Assembly (NCBI GenBank): GCA_002742845.1
Contig: DLUH01000005.1
Location: 620,553 to 684,552, forward strand
Direction of reading: 5' to 3'
DNA length: 64,000 bases
Origin: Sulfurovum sp. UBA12169
GTDB lineage: Bacteria > Campylobacterota > Campylobacteria > Campylobacterales > Sulfurovaceae
In this document: positions 52,910 through 63,353 of the stretch, piece by piece
How the letters are laid out: every line of letters begins with the position of its first letter
How positions within the stretch are numbered: position 1 is the first letter of the stretch
Notes under the pieces: generated by a model
Databases searched by the model: none
Seen by the model: the letters and a program-made list of their open reading frames with translations, nothing else
What the model was told of the DNA's origin: nothing
Program-made: the position numbers and the translations under genes

Positions 52910-54742
52910 TTATGAATTGAGTTTAATGCGTACTTTTTTAGGATCTAGAAGTGCAATCGCTTCTTTTATCATGGGTTCTTCCAAGATGGTGGAGGGGTCT
53001 TTTTCTTTGGCTGCCTCTGTTTCCCCGGCTTCTGAAGAAACACAGGAGTTTTTCATTTCAATTTCTTCTATCATGGAAGAAAAATTACTGCATTCTTCTG
53101 ATTCTTTATCGTAAGATGAAGTAATATTTTTTTTCATTTCGCTGCTATGCAGGTTCGGCAGATTTTCTTTGGCGATATTGATAATTTTTGTCTCAAGTCC
53201 AAACAGCTCTTTAACAAACATATTGATAACCCCCCAATGAGCAATAAGGAGTTTTTTCTCCTCCCCCTCTGCCGTAGAAGCCCATGTGAGTTGATTGTTT
53301 TGAAAGCTTTCAAAGGTGATATTGGCCTCAAAACATGCACCCAGCTCATAATTTCGGTCAAATATTTTTTCAATGAGTGTCTCGAAACTATTTTGATAGG
53401 GATTTGCCTCGGTAATTTGGGCTGTTTGTTCATTGAATTCCTGCAAAGAAGGCAAAGATGCTTCTTGTGTTTCGGGAATAGGCGCCATTTTGTCGGCAAC
53501 AAGCATTCTGTTCGTTTGTTTTTCTGTTTTTTCTTCAAGAGAGACAGTTGTTTTTTGAATTTCTATTTTTGAAGGCAAAGAGGAAACAATCTCTTCTTGG
53601 GTAATGGTAATGACTTCGGTGGGAACAATGATTTCTTCTTTGTTTGCACAAGCAGATGTCGACACAGAGATCTGCACCCCCTTGAGTTCATTTTTTAAAG
53701 ATTTGATCATCGCATCAATCTCTTTAATTTCTAACGCTTCTATCATTTTGAAGAGTGTTAAAGTCAGCACAAACTCACCATCGCTTCCCAGAGCAAGTAA
53801 ATTTTTCGCATCGGCGATCACTCTAAAAAAACGTTCTATGATCATTGCCGAAAATATTGTATTTTGTGCAAGAAGCAACTCTTTGAGATAAAGAGTGAGT
53901 TCATCAAGTATCATTTCTGCTTCATACCCCGATGCCATATGGATAAAGGTAAGTATTTTTGAACGGTCTTTGTGCAGGATGTCTTCAAGCAGCTGGCCTA
54001 AAATGCTTGGGTTTATAATGCCAAGCATTCCCGTAACCGTACTGATATCAACAAAATTTTTAGAATAAACAATGGCTTGGTCAAGCAGTGTCAACGAATC
54101 TCTTAGGCTTCCTGCACCGCTACGGGCGATGATATCTAGAGCCTCTTTTTCGTATTCTATATTTTCAAGATTGAGAATATGCTCAAGATGCCCAAGCACA
54201 AGATTGTGAGATATTTTTTTAAATCTAAAGTGCTGTGTTCTTGAAAGAATGGTTGCGGGTAATTTCAGCGGATCGGTTGTAGCTAAAATAAATTTTACAA
54301 AGCCAGGAGGTTCCTCGAGCGTCTTAAGCAGTGCGTTAAATGCTTGCGGGGTTAACATGTGGACTTCATCGATAATGAAAATCTTATACCTTGCCAAACT
54401 TGGTTTGTATTTGGTGTGTTCGATAAGATCTTTAATGTCGTCAATTCCACGATTAGACGCAGCATCCATCTCAACAATATCTATATGGCGATTTTCATTT
54501 GCCATAACACAATGAATGCATTCTCCGCAGGGGTGTGAAGTTGTTCCTTTTTCACAAAGCAATGCCTTGGCAAAAATTCGTGCCGTAGAGGTCTTTCCGC
54601 TTCCGCGCAGCCCTGAAAAAAGATAGGCATGAGAAAGTCTGTCGCCGTCAAGAGCAAGTGAGAGTGTCTGAGAAACCGCCTCTTGACCGATCAGGTCATC
54701 AAAAGTGGCAGGCCGGTATTTTCTGGCAAGGGCTAAAGACAC
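52910..54742 (-). CDS. dnaX: DNA polymerase III subunits gamma and tau
   Basis: A 610-aa clamp-loader ATPase. Walker A is LFSGLRGSGKTSTAR (K50) and the zinc site is CEKGTTSHPCGECIHC (C63, 72, 75, 78). Walker B is KIFIIDEVHMLT, and the SRC-type motif appears as LSRTQHFRFKK. The region after about 370 is variable (Glu/Thr/Ser rich) and the last part is a tau-like tail (TLIEKIFDRNYELG...). GTG start with AAGGAG 5 bases upstream. I see no clear slippery heptamer; a shorter gamma form is not predicted from sequence. Confidence 0.94.
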   Translation of the reverse strand: MSLALARKYRPATFDDLIGQEAVSQTLSLALDGDRLSHAYLFSGLRGSGKTSTARIFAKALLCEKGTTSHPCGECIHCVMANENRHIDIVEMDAASNRGIDDIKDLIEHTKYKPSLARYKIFIIDEVHMLTPQAFNALLKTLEEPPGFVKFILATTDPLKLPATILSRTQHFRFKKISHNLVLGHLEHILNLENIEYEKEALDIIARSGAGSLRDSLTLLDQAIVYSKNFVDISTVTGMLGIINPSILGQLLEDILHKDRSKILTFIHMASGYEAEMILDELTLYLKELLLAQNTIFSAMIIERFFRVIADAKNLLALGSDGEFVLTLTLFKMIEALEIKEIDAMIKSLKNELKGVQISVSTSACANKEEIIVPTEVITITQEEIVSSLPSKIEIQKTTVSLEEKTEKQTNRMLVADKMAPIPETQEASLPSLQEFNEQTAQITEANPYQNSFETLIEKIFDRNYELGACFEANITFESFQNNQLTWASTAEGEEKKLLIAHWGVINMFVKELFGLETKIINIAKENLPNLHSSEMKKNITSSYDKESEECSNFSSMIEEIEMKNSCVSSEAGETEAAKEKDPSTILEEPMIKEAIALLDPKKVRIKLNS

Positions 54743-54827
54743 AGTGACTCCTTCATTTTGACTTTTATTTTAATTTTTAAACGATTTTTATAGTAATATA
54801 TTGTAGTGAAATTTTACTTTTGATTGG

Positions 54828-54833
54828 TATAAT
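54828..54833 (+). promoter_or_regulatory. -10 box of the zinc metallopeptidase gene
   Basis: TATAAT, 36 bases upstream of the ATG at 54870, in a 127-base gap shared with the divergent dnaX promoter. Confidence 0.5.
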
Positions 54834-54869
54834 TGATGAGGCGATCTATTATTTTATAAAGGGGGCAAA

Positions 54870-55754
54870 ATGAAATGGGAAGATCGGCGCCAAAGTGATA
54901 ATGTAGAAGACAAGCGCAACAGTTCTCCCATAGGAGGGGGCACTCCTTCGATGGGTACGATTATGATGATCTGGCCTCTGATTAGACCTTTGCTTAGAAC
55001 CAAGTTTGGCTGGGTGCTGATCTTTCTTGGGGTGCTTGCCTATATAAACGGATTCAATCCTCTTTCAATCTTGGGAATCAGCGAGCAGGGGAGCACTCAG
55101 ATTGTCGATCAGGCAAAAGATGACCGTCAGGCTGCCTTTATTTCTACGGTGCTTGCAGATATTGAAGAGGTCTGGAAAGAGACGCTTCCCAAATACGGCA
55201 TTCGGTATAAAGAGCCAAAAGTGGTACTTTACCGTAATGCAACCCAAAGCGGATGCGGATTTGCCAGTGCACAGATGGGGCCTTTTTATTGTCCTGCTGA
55301 TCAAAAAGTTTATCTTGATCTTGGTTTCTTTGATGAGCTGGCCAAAAGACACGGCGCACCGGGCGATTTTGCTCAGGCTTATGTTTTGGCACATGAAGTA
55401 GGGCATCATATCCAGAATCTCCAAGGAACACTCGATAAGGTGCAGCAGGCAAAACAACAATGGGGCAGCAATAGCGTCAAAGCAAATGCACTGCAGGTCA
55501 AAGTAGAGCTTCAGGCAGATTGTTATGCTGGTGCATGGGCACATCATGCACAAAAGCGTTTTGATATCCTTGAGCCTGGAGATGTGGAAGAGGCGCTTAA
55601 GGCAGCGAGTGCGATCGGGGATGATACCCTTCAAAAAAAAGCGCAGGGCTATGTCGTACCCGATGCCTTTACGCATGGGAGTTCCCAGCAGCGCGTAGAA
55701 TGGTTCAGGCGCGGTTTTCAAAACGGAGACCTTCGTGAGTGCAATACTTTTTGA
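54870..55754 (+). CDS. YpfJ-type neutral zinc metallopeptidase
   Basis: A 294-aa protein of the YpfJ/PF04228 family. Soluble basic N-terminus, a membrane helix at about 44-66 (KFGWVLIFLGVLAYINGFNPL), then an exported domain. The zinc site is HEVGHH (175-180), with ELQADCYAGAWAH (Glu ligand) further on; RNATQSGCGFASAQMGPFYCPADQKVYLDL is the family core. Cys in GCGFA and FYCP may form a disulfide. The catalytic residues are intact. Substrate unknown. It is a single gene before leuS. Confidence 0.88.
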   Translation: MKWEDRRQSDNVEDKRNSSPIGGGTPSMGTIMMIWPLIRPLLRTKFGWVLIFLGVLAYINGFNPLSILGISEQGSTQIVDQAKDDRQAAFISTVLADIEEVWKETLPKYGIRYKEPKVVLYRNATQSGCGFASAQMGPFYCPADQKVYLDLGFFDELAKRHGAPGDFAQAYVLAHEVGHHIQNLQGTLDKVQQAKQQWGSNSVKANALQVKVELQADCYAGAWAHHAQKRFDILEPGDVEEALKAASAIGDDTLQKKAQGYVVPDAFTHGSSQQRVEWFRRGFQNGDLRECNTF

Positions 55755-55791
55755 TAAACAACGGCCTTGTTGGAATTAATGACTACTTGGG

Positions 55792-55797
55792 TATAAT
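55792..55797 (+). promoter_or_regulatory. -10 box of leuS
   Basis: TATAAT 37 bases before the leuS ATG (55835), after the end of the metallopeptidase gene. Confidence 0.5.
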
Positions 55798-55834
55798 CCT
55801 GCCAAGAAAATATAGACCAACCAAGTGAGAAAAA

Positions 55835-58282
55835 ATGAGTTACAATCCAAAAGAGATTGAAGCCAAATGGCAGAAAACATGGGAAGATGAAGAAGCATTT
55901 GAGCCTTCAGATTCTTTGGAGCAAAAGAAAAAATATATTTTAAGTATGTTTCCCTATCCAAGCGGACGTATCCATATGGGACATGTGCGTAACTATGCTA
56001 TAGGCGATGCTTTTGCCCGTTATTATCGTAAGCAAGATTATAACGTATTGCATCCTATCGGGTGGGATGCCTTTGGAATGCCTGCTGAGAATGCAGCAAT
56101 CAAACATAAACTTCATCCCAAAAAATGGACTTACGAAAATATAGAATATATGCGTAAAGAATTGGCTTCTTTGGGACTTTCGTTCTCCAAAACCCGTGAG
56201 TTTGCTACCTGTGATGAACTCTATACAAGGTGGGAACAAGAGTTTATTATCAAAATGTATGAAGAGGGATTGCTTTATCGCGAATCCACTACGGTCAACT
56301 GGTGTGAGACGTGCCATACGGTATTGGCTAATGAGCAGGTAGAGGAAGGATGCTGTTGGCGTTGTGATAATCCCGTACAGCTCAAGCAAATGCCGGGGTA
56401 CTATATTGATATCATTAAGTATGCAGATGAACTCTTGAGCGATCTTGAGAAGCTTGAAGGCAAATGGCCTTCCCAGGTTCTCACAATGCAAAGCAATTGG
56501 ATAGGAAAATCCCAAGGTTTGGAGCTTGAATTTAAACTGAGCCAAGAGAGTAGGAAAAAACTTGACGGAAAGTTTGAAGGATACACCGTCTTTACTACAC
56601 GCCCGGACACTATTTACGGTGTGACGTATTCGGCACTCGCCGCAGAGCATCCCATTACAAAATATCTTATAGAAAATAACCTGCTCAAGACGGATACGGC
56701 TCAAAAAATTACAGCCATTGCCAATATGACAGAAAGAGAAAGAGCACAAGCAGACAAAGAAGGATACGCCCTTGGCATCACGGTGATTCATCCTCTTACG
56801 GGCGAAGAGATCCCTGTGTGGACGGCAAACTTCGTGTTGGCTTCTTATGGCGGGGGTGCTGTAATGGCAGTGCCTGCACATGATGAGAGAGATTTTGAAT
56901 TTGCCTCAAAATACGATCTTCCCATAAAGCGAGTAATACACGGAAACGATGACATTCTTCCCTATACCCAAGAGGGTATATTGGAAAATTCTGACGTTTT
57001 TACGGGAATGAAAAATATAGAAGCCAAAGCAGCCGTTATCGCGCTTTTCGAAGAGAACAAACAGGGCAAGGGAACCACAAACTATAAGTTGAGAAATTGG
57101 GGAGTAAGCCGTCAGCGCTATTGGGGCGCTCCTATACCTTTTGTCCATTGTGAAAAGTGCGGGCTTGTGCCTGAAAAGATAGAAAATCTACCCATTGCGT
57201 TACCCGAAGATGTCCAAATTACAGGCGAAGGCAATCCTTTGGAGAATCACCCCGTATGGAAACACTGTATTTGCCCAAAATGCGGAAATGATGCTTTGCG
57301 TGAAACCGATACGCTTGATACCTTTGTGCAATCAAGCTGGTATCAGTTTCGATATGCAACCAATCCTAAGAAATGGAACGAGGTGGGTATTGACAAAGAA
57401 GAGGCAAATTATTGGCTGGCCGTGGACCAGTATATCGGCGGAATAGAACATGCCATCTTGCATCTGCTTTATGCACGATTTTTTACTAAAGTGTTACGGG
57501 ATTTGGGTTATCATGATATTGATGAGCCGTTTGAGCGTCTTTTGACGCAGGGAATGGTGCTTATGGACGGTGCAAAGATGAGCAAATCCAAAGGCAATAC
57601 GGTTGACCCCGATGCATTGATAGCAAAATACGGAGCCGATACCGCCAGGCTTTTTACTCTTTTTGCCGCGCCTCCCCAAAAAGAACTTGAATGGAATGAT
57701 TCTGCGGTGGAGGGTGCATTTAGGTTTATCAAAAAACTTTATGACAGAAAAGAAAAAGTTACACATAATGCGCTTCGGGACATAGATCAAAAGGCCCTGG
57801 GAAAGGAAACTAAAGCCGCAAGAGCAAAAGTATATGAAGCTTTACAAAAATCTACGGATGTCTATGAAAAAACGTTTGCATTCAACACCCTTATTGCGGC
57901 ATGCATGGAAGCACTTAATGCGCTGGACAAACAAGACAATGCGGAGGTGTGGAGTGAAGGAATGTATATTATGCTTAATCTTTTGGAGCCGATCATTCCG
58001 CATGTTGCAACAGAGTTAAGCGATGTTTTGTTTGATCGCAAAAATCTCCAGTCCATTCTTGAAGTTAAAAGCGAGGTTTTTGTGCAGGATGTGATCGTGT
58101 ATGTCGTGATGATCGGAGGTAAAAAGCGTACCGAGATTGAAGCGGATCCAAATATGGGCCAAGAAGAGATTCTCTCTTTGGCTAAAGAGGCCGGCAGCAA
58201 ATGGCTCGAGGGAATGAGTATCATCAAAGAAGTTGTGGTTCCGGGCAAGCTGGTGAATCTTGCTGTGAAGCCGGCTTCTTAG
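55835..58282 (+). CDS. leuS: Leucyl-tRNA synthetase
   Basis: An 815-aa class I synthetase. HIGH motif as [19 protein letters not shown] (about 40-58). The CP1 editing domain is present, with [12 protein letters not shown] and the Asp of the editing site in [26 protein letters not shown], the catalytic-domain KMSKS in [15 protein letters not shown], and a C-terminal domain ending near [12 protein letters not shown] are also seen. Length is typical. Followed by lptE after 71 bases; leuS-lptE-folC-mfd is a conserved order in the phylum. Confidence 0.96.
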   Translation: MSYNPKEIEAKWQKTWEDEEAFEPSDSLEQKKKYILSMFPYPSGRIHMGHVRNYAIGDAFARYYRKQDYNVLHPIGWDAFGMPAENAAIKHKLHPKKWTYENIEYMRKELASLGLSFSKTREFATCDELYTRWEQEFIIKMYEEGLLYRESTTVNWCETCHTVLANEQVEEGCCWRCDNPVQLKQMPGYYIDIIKYADELLSDLEKLEGKWPSQVLTMQSNWIGKSQGLELEFKLSQESRKKLDGKFEGYTVFTTRPDTIYGVTYSALAAEHPITKYLIENNLLKTDTAQKITAIANMTERERAQADKEGYALGITVIHPLTGEEIPVWTANFVLASYGGGAVMAVPAHDERDFEFASKYDLPIKRVIHGNDDILPYTQEGILENSDVFTGMKNIEAKAAVIALFEENKQGKGTTNYKLRNWGVSRQRYWGAPIPFVHCEKCGLVPEKIENLPIALPEDVQITGEGNPLENHPVWKHCICPKCGNDALRETDTLDTFVQSSWYQFRYATNPKKWNEVGIDKEEANYWLAVDQYIGGIEHAILHLLYARFFTKVLRDLGYHDIDEPFERLLTQGMVLMDGAKMSKSKGNTVDPDALIAKYGADTARLFTLFAAPPQKELEWNDSAVEGAFRFIKKLYDRKEKVTHNALRDIDQKALGKETKAARAKVYEALQKSTDVYEKTFAFNTLIAACMEALNALDKQDNAEVWSEGMYIMLNLLEPIIPHVATELSDVLFDRKNLQSILEVKSEVFVQDVIVYVVMIGGKKRTEIEADPNMGQEEILSLAKEAGSKWLEGMSIIKEVVVPGKLVNLAVKPAS

Positions 58283-58353
58283 TGAATAAATAATAATAAA
58301 TAGTGAATGTATGCGGCATGGTGGCCGCTTTTATAAAAAAGGAGAGTGCGAGA

Positions 58354-58911
58354 ATGGAAATCAAAGGTTTTTTGCTAAAATACAAACCAAAACTTTTCAC
58401 TTTTCACTTTTCGCTTTTCGCTCTGTTGCTGCTTATAGCAGTAACGGGTTGCGGTTATAAACCTTCTTCTCATGCGATAGAAAATATATTTTCCGACACC
58501 GTGTATGTGGAAGTATATGTTGACAGGGCCGAGCCGGAAAATGCACCGTTTATTAAAGATGAAATGAATCGGATGGTCTATACGCGCTTTAAGGGTAAAA
58601 TAGTATCTAAAAAGCAAGCCCAAAGCCAGATTATTGTTTCGTATGCCGGAACGACATTTACTCCTTTGGCCTACAAAAACGGATATGTAACGCGTTATCG
58701 TGCCGATGTTCGTGTCACTTTTGATATGATTACCAAGCAAGGCAAACTTAAAAAGACTATTACTGCGATACAAGAAGGAGATATCCAAGCCAGCTCCCTT
58801 CTCTCCTCTACGCTGAGAATCCAAGCGATTCGCAGAGGACTGGAAAAAGCTATGAATGAGTTTTTGGCTTATGCAAGCGCCAAAGGAACGAAAGTGGGCA
58901 GCAGTGAATAG
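58354..58911 (+). CDS. lptE: LPS-assembly lipoprotein LptE
   Basis: A 185-aa lipoprotein: signal then lipobox IAVTGCGYKPSSH. The mature domain has alternating strands (VYVEVYVDRAEPENAPFI, GTTFTPLAYKNGYVTRYRADVRVTFD) and a long helix (RIQAIRRGLEKAMNEFLAYA), the LptE fold. It plugs the LptD barrel for LPS insertion. Three candidate starts exist (58303 GTG, 58318 ATG, 58354 ATG). The last, GGAG 11 bases upstream, gives the most usual signal peptide. Its end overlaps the folC start. Confidence 0.85.
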   Translation: MEIKGFLLKYKPKLFTFHFSLFALLLLIAVTGCGYKPSSHAIENIFSDTVYVEVYVDRAEPENAPFIKDEMNRMVYTRFKGKIVSKKQAQSQIIVSYAGTTFTPLAYKNGYVTRYRADVRVTFDMITKQGKLKKTITAIQEGDIQASSLLSSTLRIQAIRRGLEKAMNEFLAYASAKGTKVGSSE

Positions 58912-60088
58912 CACCGCCGCACCCTCTTTTACAAGTTTTTTAGCCAATAAACCTCTTTATTATAAAGAGATAGACCACAGCAGGATATTTGCAGCATATG
59001 AAAAACTAAAGCCGCATCTCAAGCATCCTCAAACCGTTCATATCGTAGGAACAAACGGCAAAGGTTCAACCGGCAGGATTATTGCTCATTTGGCTCATAA
59101 AAGCGGCCACAAGACGGGACATTTTTCCTCTCCACACATCATAAAATTCAATGAACGCATATGGATCAATGGGGCGGATGTGCAAGATGCAGTACTTCAA
59201 GCGGCACATGAAAGACTTTTTGGTATCTTGGGAAAAACTGTATGTGAAAACTTGAGCTATTTTGAATACACTACGCTTTTGGCTTTGGTTGTTTTTGAAA
59301 ATCTTGATTTGATCGTTTTGGAAGCCGGGCTTGGCGGAGAGCATGATGCAACCAATGTATGCGATAAAGCACTGAGCGTCATCACACCCATAGGCATAGA
59401 CCACCAGGTTTTTTTAGGCGATACCGTTGAAGAGATCGCAAGCACAAAAATACGAAGCATTCAAAGGCGGGTTTTGCTGGCGCCTCAACCTTTTAAAGAA
59501 GTGGTTGATGTGGCTCAAAAGATTGCCAAGCAAAAAGGGGCGGAACTTTTTTTGAACCGGGATATATGCATAGATGACAGACGGATAAAACTAAAAGAGA
59601 TTGCCAAACAAAAAGCCTGGGGCAACTATCTTATAGACAATGCTTTAGTTTCTTTGCAGGCGCTGGATATTTTGGGCATCTCTTACAATGTGGATGATTT
59701 AAGATCTCTTGAACTCTTTGGGCGTTTTTATCTTTGGAGAGAAAATGTTCGGATTGATGTGGGCCATAATCCTTTAGCTGCAAGCGTTATAGAAAAAGCT
59801 TTAAATAAAAAGACGGTGCTTATTTACAACAGCTTGAATGATAAAGATTACGAAGAGGTTTTGCGTGTACTTAAGCCCAAAGTGAAACGGGTAGAGATAA
59901 TTCCGATTCATTCCGAGCGCGCTGCAGTCCTTGGACAGATAGAGGGAGCACTCAAAAAAACGGGACTGGAGTACACTTATTTTAATGGAAAGATCAACAA
60001 AGAGGAAAACTATCTTGTATTCGGATCATTTCATGTAGTCGAAGCATTTCTTAAAAAAATGGACAAAAATAAATATGTATCAAAGTAA
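58904..60088 (+). CDS. folC: Folylpolyglutamate / dihydrofolate synthase
   Basis: A 394-aa ATP-dependent amide ligase adding Glu to (dihydro)folate. P-loop VHIVGTNGKGSTGRI, FSSPHIIKFNERIWING, LEAGLGGEHDATNV, VITPIGIDHQVFLG and the C-terminal VRIDVGHNPLAASV. GTG at 58904 is the best start (MNSTAAPSFTSFL-type N-terminus); the frame runs open to 58856 inside lptE. It overlaps lptE by 8 bases and mfd by 14. With pabB and panB it serves the cofactor supply. Confidence 0.92.
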   Translation: MNSTAAPSFTSFLANKPLYYKEIDHSRIFAAYEKLKPHLKHPQTVHIVGTNGKGSTGRIIAHLAHKSGHKTGHFSSPHIIKFNERIWINGADVQDAVLQAAHERLFGILGKTVCENLSYFEYTTLLALVVFENLDLIVLEAGLGGEHDATNVCDKALSVITPIGIDHQVFLGDTVEEIASTKIRSIQRRVLLAPQPFKEVVDVAQKIAKQKGAELFLNRDICIDDRRIKLKEIAKQKAWGNYLIDNALVSLQALDILGISYNVDDLRSLELFGRFYLWRENVRIDVGHNPLAASVIEKALNKKTVLIYNSLNDKDYEEVLRVLKPKVKRVEIIPIHSERAAVLGQIEGALKKTGLEYTYFNGKINKEENYLVFGSFHVVEAFLKKMDKNKYVSK

Positions 60089-63053
60089 TATCTACGAATA
60101 TCTGGAAAACTTAAAAGAAAATAAACTTCTTATTTGTAAAGACGACAAAGAAGCTGTAAAGATACGCGATGTAGCGTATTTATTGGGATATGACACTTTT
60201 GTGCTGCCTGATTTGCGTATAAATGTCGGAGAAGATTTACGCACCTATAATGATGATATTCAACAATTTTTTGTCCAACTTTCAAGATACCATGAAAGTC
60301 AAAATAAAAAAATAATTGTCTCACCGATAAGAACCTTGCTTATTCCTTTTCCTAAACCGCAGTGGTTTGCTTCCAAGACGGTCGCGTTTGGAGATACCCT
60401 TGATTTACATTCATTGAAAGATACCCTATATCACTGGGGATATCACTTTACAGATATTGCAGCAAGCAGGGGAGAGGTTTCTTTTCGCGGAGACATAGTA
60501 GATATTTTTCCTATTCACGCACCAAATCCTTATCGTATCTCATTGTTTGACGAAGAGATAGAAGCTATTCATCCTTATGATGAAGGAACGCAAAAAAGGC
60601 TGAGCGAAGAGTTGGAGTCTCTAACGATACTTCCGGCATTTTTAGCCCTGCCTCAAAAAGAATATGAAGCACTCCGGCATAGAGTAGAGCAGAGCAGCTA
60701 TGATACTTTTGTTAAAGATATTGACTCCCTTGGGCTTTGGCATCTTGCAGAGTTGGGCGAAAGTGCATTTGAACAGTTTTCTGCAATCTGTACCGGGAAT
60801 TTAGATGAAGAGCTCAAGGAGATCTACGAGCTAAGCGAGCCGCTTATTCCCTATGAGTCTTTTTTGCTTCCTGTTATTTCTCAGCAAAGCAGATACCGTG
60901 ATCTCGAAGTGATTGATCCCAATAAGCTCCTGCATGCACACAAAGATAAGCAGATCACTGTTATTGCCAAAAACGAGAGCATTGTGCGCGGTTCACAATT
61001 GGATTCTTTTGAAAATATCACTTTTGTTTATCAAGAAGGAATAGTGAATCTTCTTGGCCCGGACAAGCTTATCCTCTCTCTTAACAAGCCGCTTAAATCC
61101 AAACGTGTTAAAAAAGCGACTTTGATCCTTGATGAGCTTAAGCAGGGTGACTATGTCGTGCATGAGAATCATGGAGTAGGAATTTTTAAGGGCATTGAAA
61201 AAAGAGATGTGCTGGGCGCCACAAGCGAATTTGTGGTCATGCAATACCAAAATGAAGATACACTCCTCATCCCTGTTTCAAATCTTGAGGTGATAGACCG
61301 ATATGTGGCCGAAGGAGGCGCGCTGCCTGTTCTTGACAAACTTGGAAAGGCAAGTTTTAGAAGTCTGAAAGCCAAAGTGCGCGAAAAGCTCTTTGCCATT
61401 GCTTCCCAAATCATTAACCTTTCTGCCCAGCGTCATCTAAAAAAAGGGATAATTTTAAGATCGGACATGGAAGAGCATAGTCTTTTTATGGCAAAAGCAG
61501 GTTTTATGCATACCGAAGATCAGGAAAAGGCTATTCATGAGCTTCTCATCGATATGGGCAGCGGACGCATGATGGATAGGCTTCTGAGCGCAGACGTAGG
61601 ATTTGGAAAAACCGAAGTGGCAATGAACGGGATATTCGTTGCGGTCAAAAACGGTTACCAAGCCATGATGATAGCCCCTACTACTTTGCTGAGTTCTCAA
61701 CACTATAAAAGCCTTAAAGAACGTTTTTACGAATTTGGCATCAAGACGGCTAAGCTCGACAGGTTTACTTCCGCCAAAGAAAAAAGTGCTATACAAAAAG
61801 GGCTTATGGAGGGGACGATCAATGTGGTCGTGGGAACGCACGCATTGCTTAAGGCTAAGTTTAAAAACCTGGCCTTGGTGGTGATCGATGAGGAACACAA
61901 GTTCGGGGTCAAACAAAAAGAAGCGCTTAAAGAGATGGCTATTGATGTGCATCTTTTGAGTATGAGTGCAACGCCGATACCAAGAAGTCTCAATCTCGCC
62001 CTCTCTCAGATCAAAAGCTTTTCAGAGATACTTACGCCGCCGATTGAGAGAAAAGGGGTGCGCACGTTTGTAAAAAGCTATGACGAGAAGATCATTAAAG
62101 AAGCTATTGTGCGTGAACGTCGTCGGGGAGGACAGATTTTTTATGTCTTCAATTCTATTGCGGGCATTGATGAGAAGAAAAAAGAGTTGCTGCACATCCT
62201 TCCGGGTATACGTATAGCGGTGCTTCATTCTAAAATTTCAGCCAAAGAGACCGAAGATGAAATGATGAAATTTGAAGAAGGAGAGTATGATGTACTGCTT
62301 TCTACCTCCATTGTTGAATCGGGTATCCATATGCCTCACGCCAACACGATGATCGTTGACGGGGCAGACAGCTTTGGCATCGCTGATCTTCACCAGCTTA
62401 GAGGACGTGTAGGACGCGGCGGCAAAGAAGGGTACTGCTACTTTATGGTCGCAGACAAAGAGCGTCTTACTGACAATGCCAAACGAAGGCTGCTTGCGCT
62501 GGAATCCCACTCCGATCTTGGCAGCGGGGCAGTGCTTGCTTTTCATGATCTTGAGATCCGCGGAGGAGGCAATATTATAGGGGAAGCACAAAGCGGGCAC
62601 ATCAAACAGATCGGCTATTCGCTTTATCTGCGCATGCTTGAAGATGCGATACGTGAACTAAGCGGAGAACACAAAGAAGCAGAACAGCATGTGGATATGA
62701 AACTGTCAGTAGATGCTTATCTGAGTGCAGAGCTTATTGAAGAAGACAGGTTGCGGTTGGAACTTTACCGTCGGCTCTCTCTTTGTGAAACTGCAGGCGA
62801 AGTGTATGAGATTGAATCCGAGATTGCAGATCGTTTTGGCAAACTTGACAGGATCACAAGACAGTTTATCGATATCATGGTCATGAAGGTGCTTGCAAAA
62901 GAAAAAGGCATTGCCAAAGTCTCTTCGTATGGCGAAAATGTTTTTATCGAGTTTAAAGATGAACGCAAAGCGCGTGCGGTTTTGAAGTCATCAAGCAAAG
63001 ATGATGATGACATTATAGCAACAGCGATGACCTATTTGAAAGCATCTTTATAA
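60075..63053 (+). CDS. mfd: Transcription-repair coupling factor Mfd
   Basis: A 992-aa superfamily 2 translocase that removes stalled RNA polymerase and recruits UvrA. The UvrB-homology N-terminus (about 1-280) is shorter than in E. coli (1148 aa in total). The RNA-polymerase-interacting CarD-like part has GDYVVHENHGVGIFKGIEKRD. The RecG-like motor has SADVGFGKTEVAMNG, VVIDEEHKFGVKQKE, LSMSATPIPRSL, VVESGIHMPHANT-like STSIVESGIHMP and QLRGRVGRGGKEGYCYF. A C-terminal regulatory domain follows. The start lies in the folC end, so the two are co-translated. Confidence 0.94.
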   Translation: MYQSNIYEYLENLKENKLLICKDDKEAVKIRDVAYLLGYDTFVLPDLRINVGEDLRTYNDDIQQFFVQLSRYHESQNKKIIVSPIRTLLIPFPKPQWFASKTVAFGDTLDLHSLKDTLYHWGYHFTDIAASRGEVSFRGDIVDIFPIHAPNPYRISLFDEEIEAIHPYDEGTQKRLSEELESLTILPAFLALPQKEYEALRHRVEQSSYDTFVKDIDSLGLWHLAELGESAFEQFSAICTGNLDEELKEIYELSEPLIPYESFLLPVISQQSRYRDLEVIDPNKLLHAHKDKQITVIAKNESIVRGSQLDSFENITFVYQEGIVNLLGPDKLILSLNKPLKSKRVKKATLILDELKQGDYVVHENHGVGIFKGIEKRDVLGATSEFVVMQYQNEDTLLIPVSNLEVIDRYVAEGGALPVLDKLGKASFRSLKAKVREKLFAIASQIINLSAQRHLKKGIILRSDMEEHSLFMAKAGFMHTEDQEKAIHELLIDMGSGRMMDRLLSADVGFGKTEVAMNGIFVAVKNGYQAMMIAPTTLLSSQHYKSLKERFYEFGIKTAKLDRFTSAKEKSAIQKGLMEGTINVVVGTHALLKAKFKNLALVVIDEEHKFGVKQKEALKEMAIDVHLLSMSATPIPRSLNLALSQIKSFSEILTPPIERKGVRTFVKSYDEKIIKEAIVRERRRGGQIFYVFNSIAGIDEKKKELLHILPGIRIAVLHSKISAKETEDEMMKFEEGEYDVLLSTSIVESGIHMPHANTMIVDGADSFGIADLHQLRGRVGRGGKEGYCYFMVADKERLTDNAKRRLLALESHSDLGSGAVLAFHDLEIRGGGNIIGEAQSGHIKQIGYSLYLRMLEDAIRELSGEHKEAEQHVDMKLSVDAYLSAELIEEDRLRLELYRRLSLCETAGEVYEIESEIADRFGKLDRITRQFIDIMVMKVLAKEKGIAKVSSYGENVFIEFKDERKARAVLKSSSKDDDDIIATAMTYLKASL

Positions 63054-63280
63054 GCGAATCAAATAAAACTATACAATTGAATACTCCGATTAGATTATAA
63101 GCTAGATTGAGGATTATGCCTGCAATGACGAAAATCACGCTATCTTAAACTAGATTAGGGATCTAAAACGATCATTATCCAGAGAGCCCAATTTCATCTT
63201 AATGCATTTTAAGCAACATTGCACTATGATAGTTCATAATTTTTCCTTATCTGGGAGAGAGTGGAAAAATTCGGATCAAA
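63054..63280. other. Long intergenic stretch upstream of riboswitch-like element
   Basis: No ORF, tRNA or rRNA is visible. CTAGATT occurs at 63102-63108 and 63150-63156 and again inside the riboswitch candidate (63337-63343). GGATCT...GATC and TGCA...TGCA short repeats (63168-63226) are the only structures seen. The stretch probably holds the promoter of the OmpA transcript and the end of the mfd transcript. Confidence 0.5.
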
Positions 63281-63353
63281 CGCGCGTTAAAGCCAAACTA
63301 CCCGCGAGAGTAGGACGGAAAACTACGGGTCTCTAGCTAGATTGCCGAGTTGC
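63281..63353 (+). promoter_or_regulatory. Candidate cyclic-di-GMP-I (GEMM) type riboswitch
   Basis: The order of elements matches the GEMM consensus. AAAGCCAAAC (63289-63298) resembles the conserved GCAAAC entry. A hairpin follows: CTACCC (63298-63303), GNRA-type tetraloop GCGA (63304-63307), GAGTAG (63308-63313). GACGGAAAAC (63314-63323) resembles GACGCAAAGC. A second hairpin follows: CGG/CCG and TCT/AGA (63326-63347), ending with the GTTGC seen after this hairpin in the consensus. The last base lies 54 bases before the OmpA-gene ATG. GTTGC in the element can pair with GCAAC at 63382-63386 near the ribosome site, a possible switch. Two conserved positions differ (GG for GC, AAC for AGC), so it may bind a related dinucleotide or be inactive. 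Confidence 0.55.

Noticed and set aside
52910-54742. Programmed frameshift in dnaX giving a gamma form
   Set aside because: No A-AAA-AAG type slippery heptamer with a following hairpin was evident in the expected part of the gene.
55065-55721. 218-aa ORF antisense to the metallopeptidase
   Set aside because: Opposite a complete protease gene with intact HEVGHH; no start signal.
55940-56881. 313-aa ORF on the minus strand within leuS
   Set aside because: Antisense shadow of leuS with Cys/His-rich random composition and no domain.
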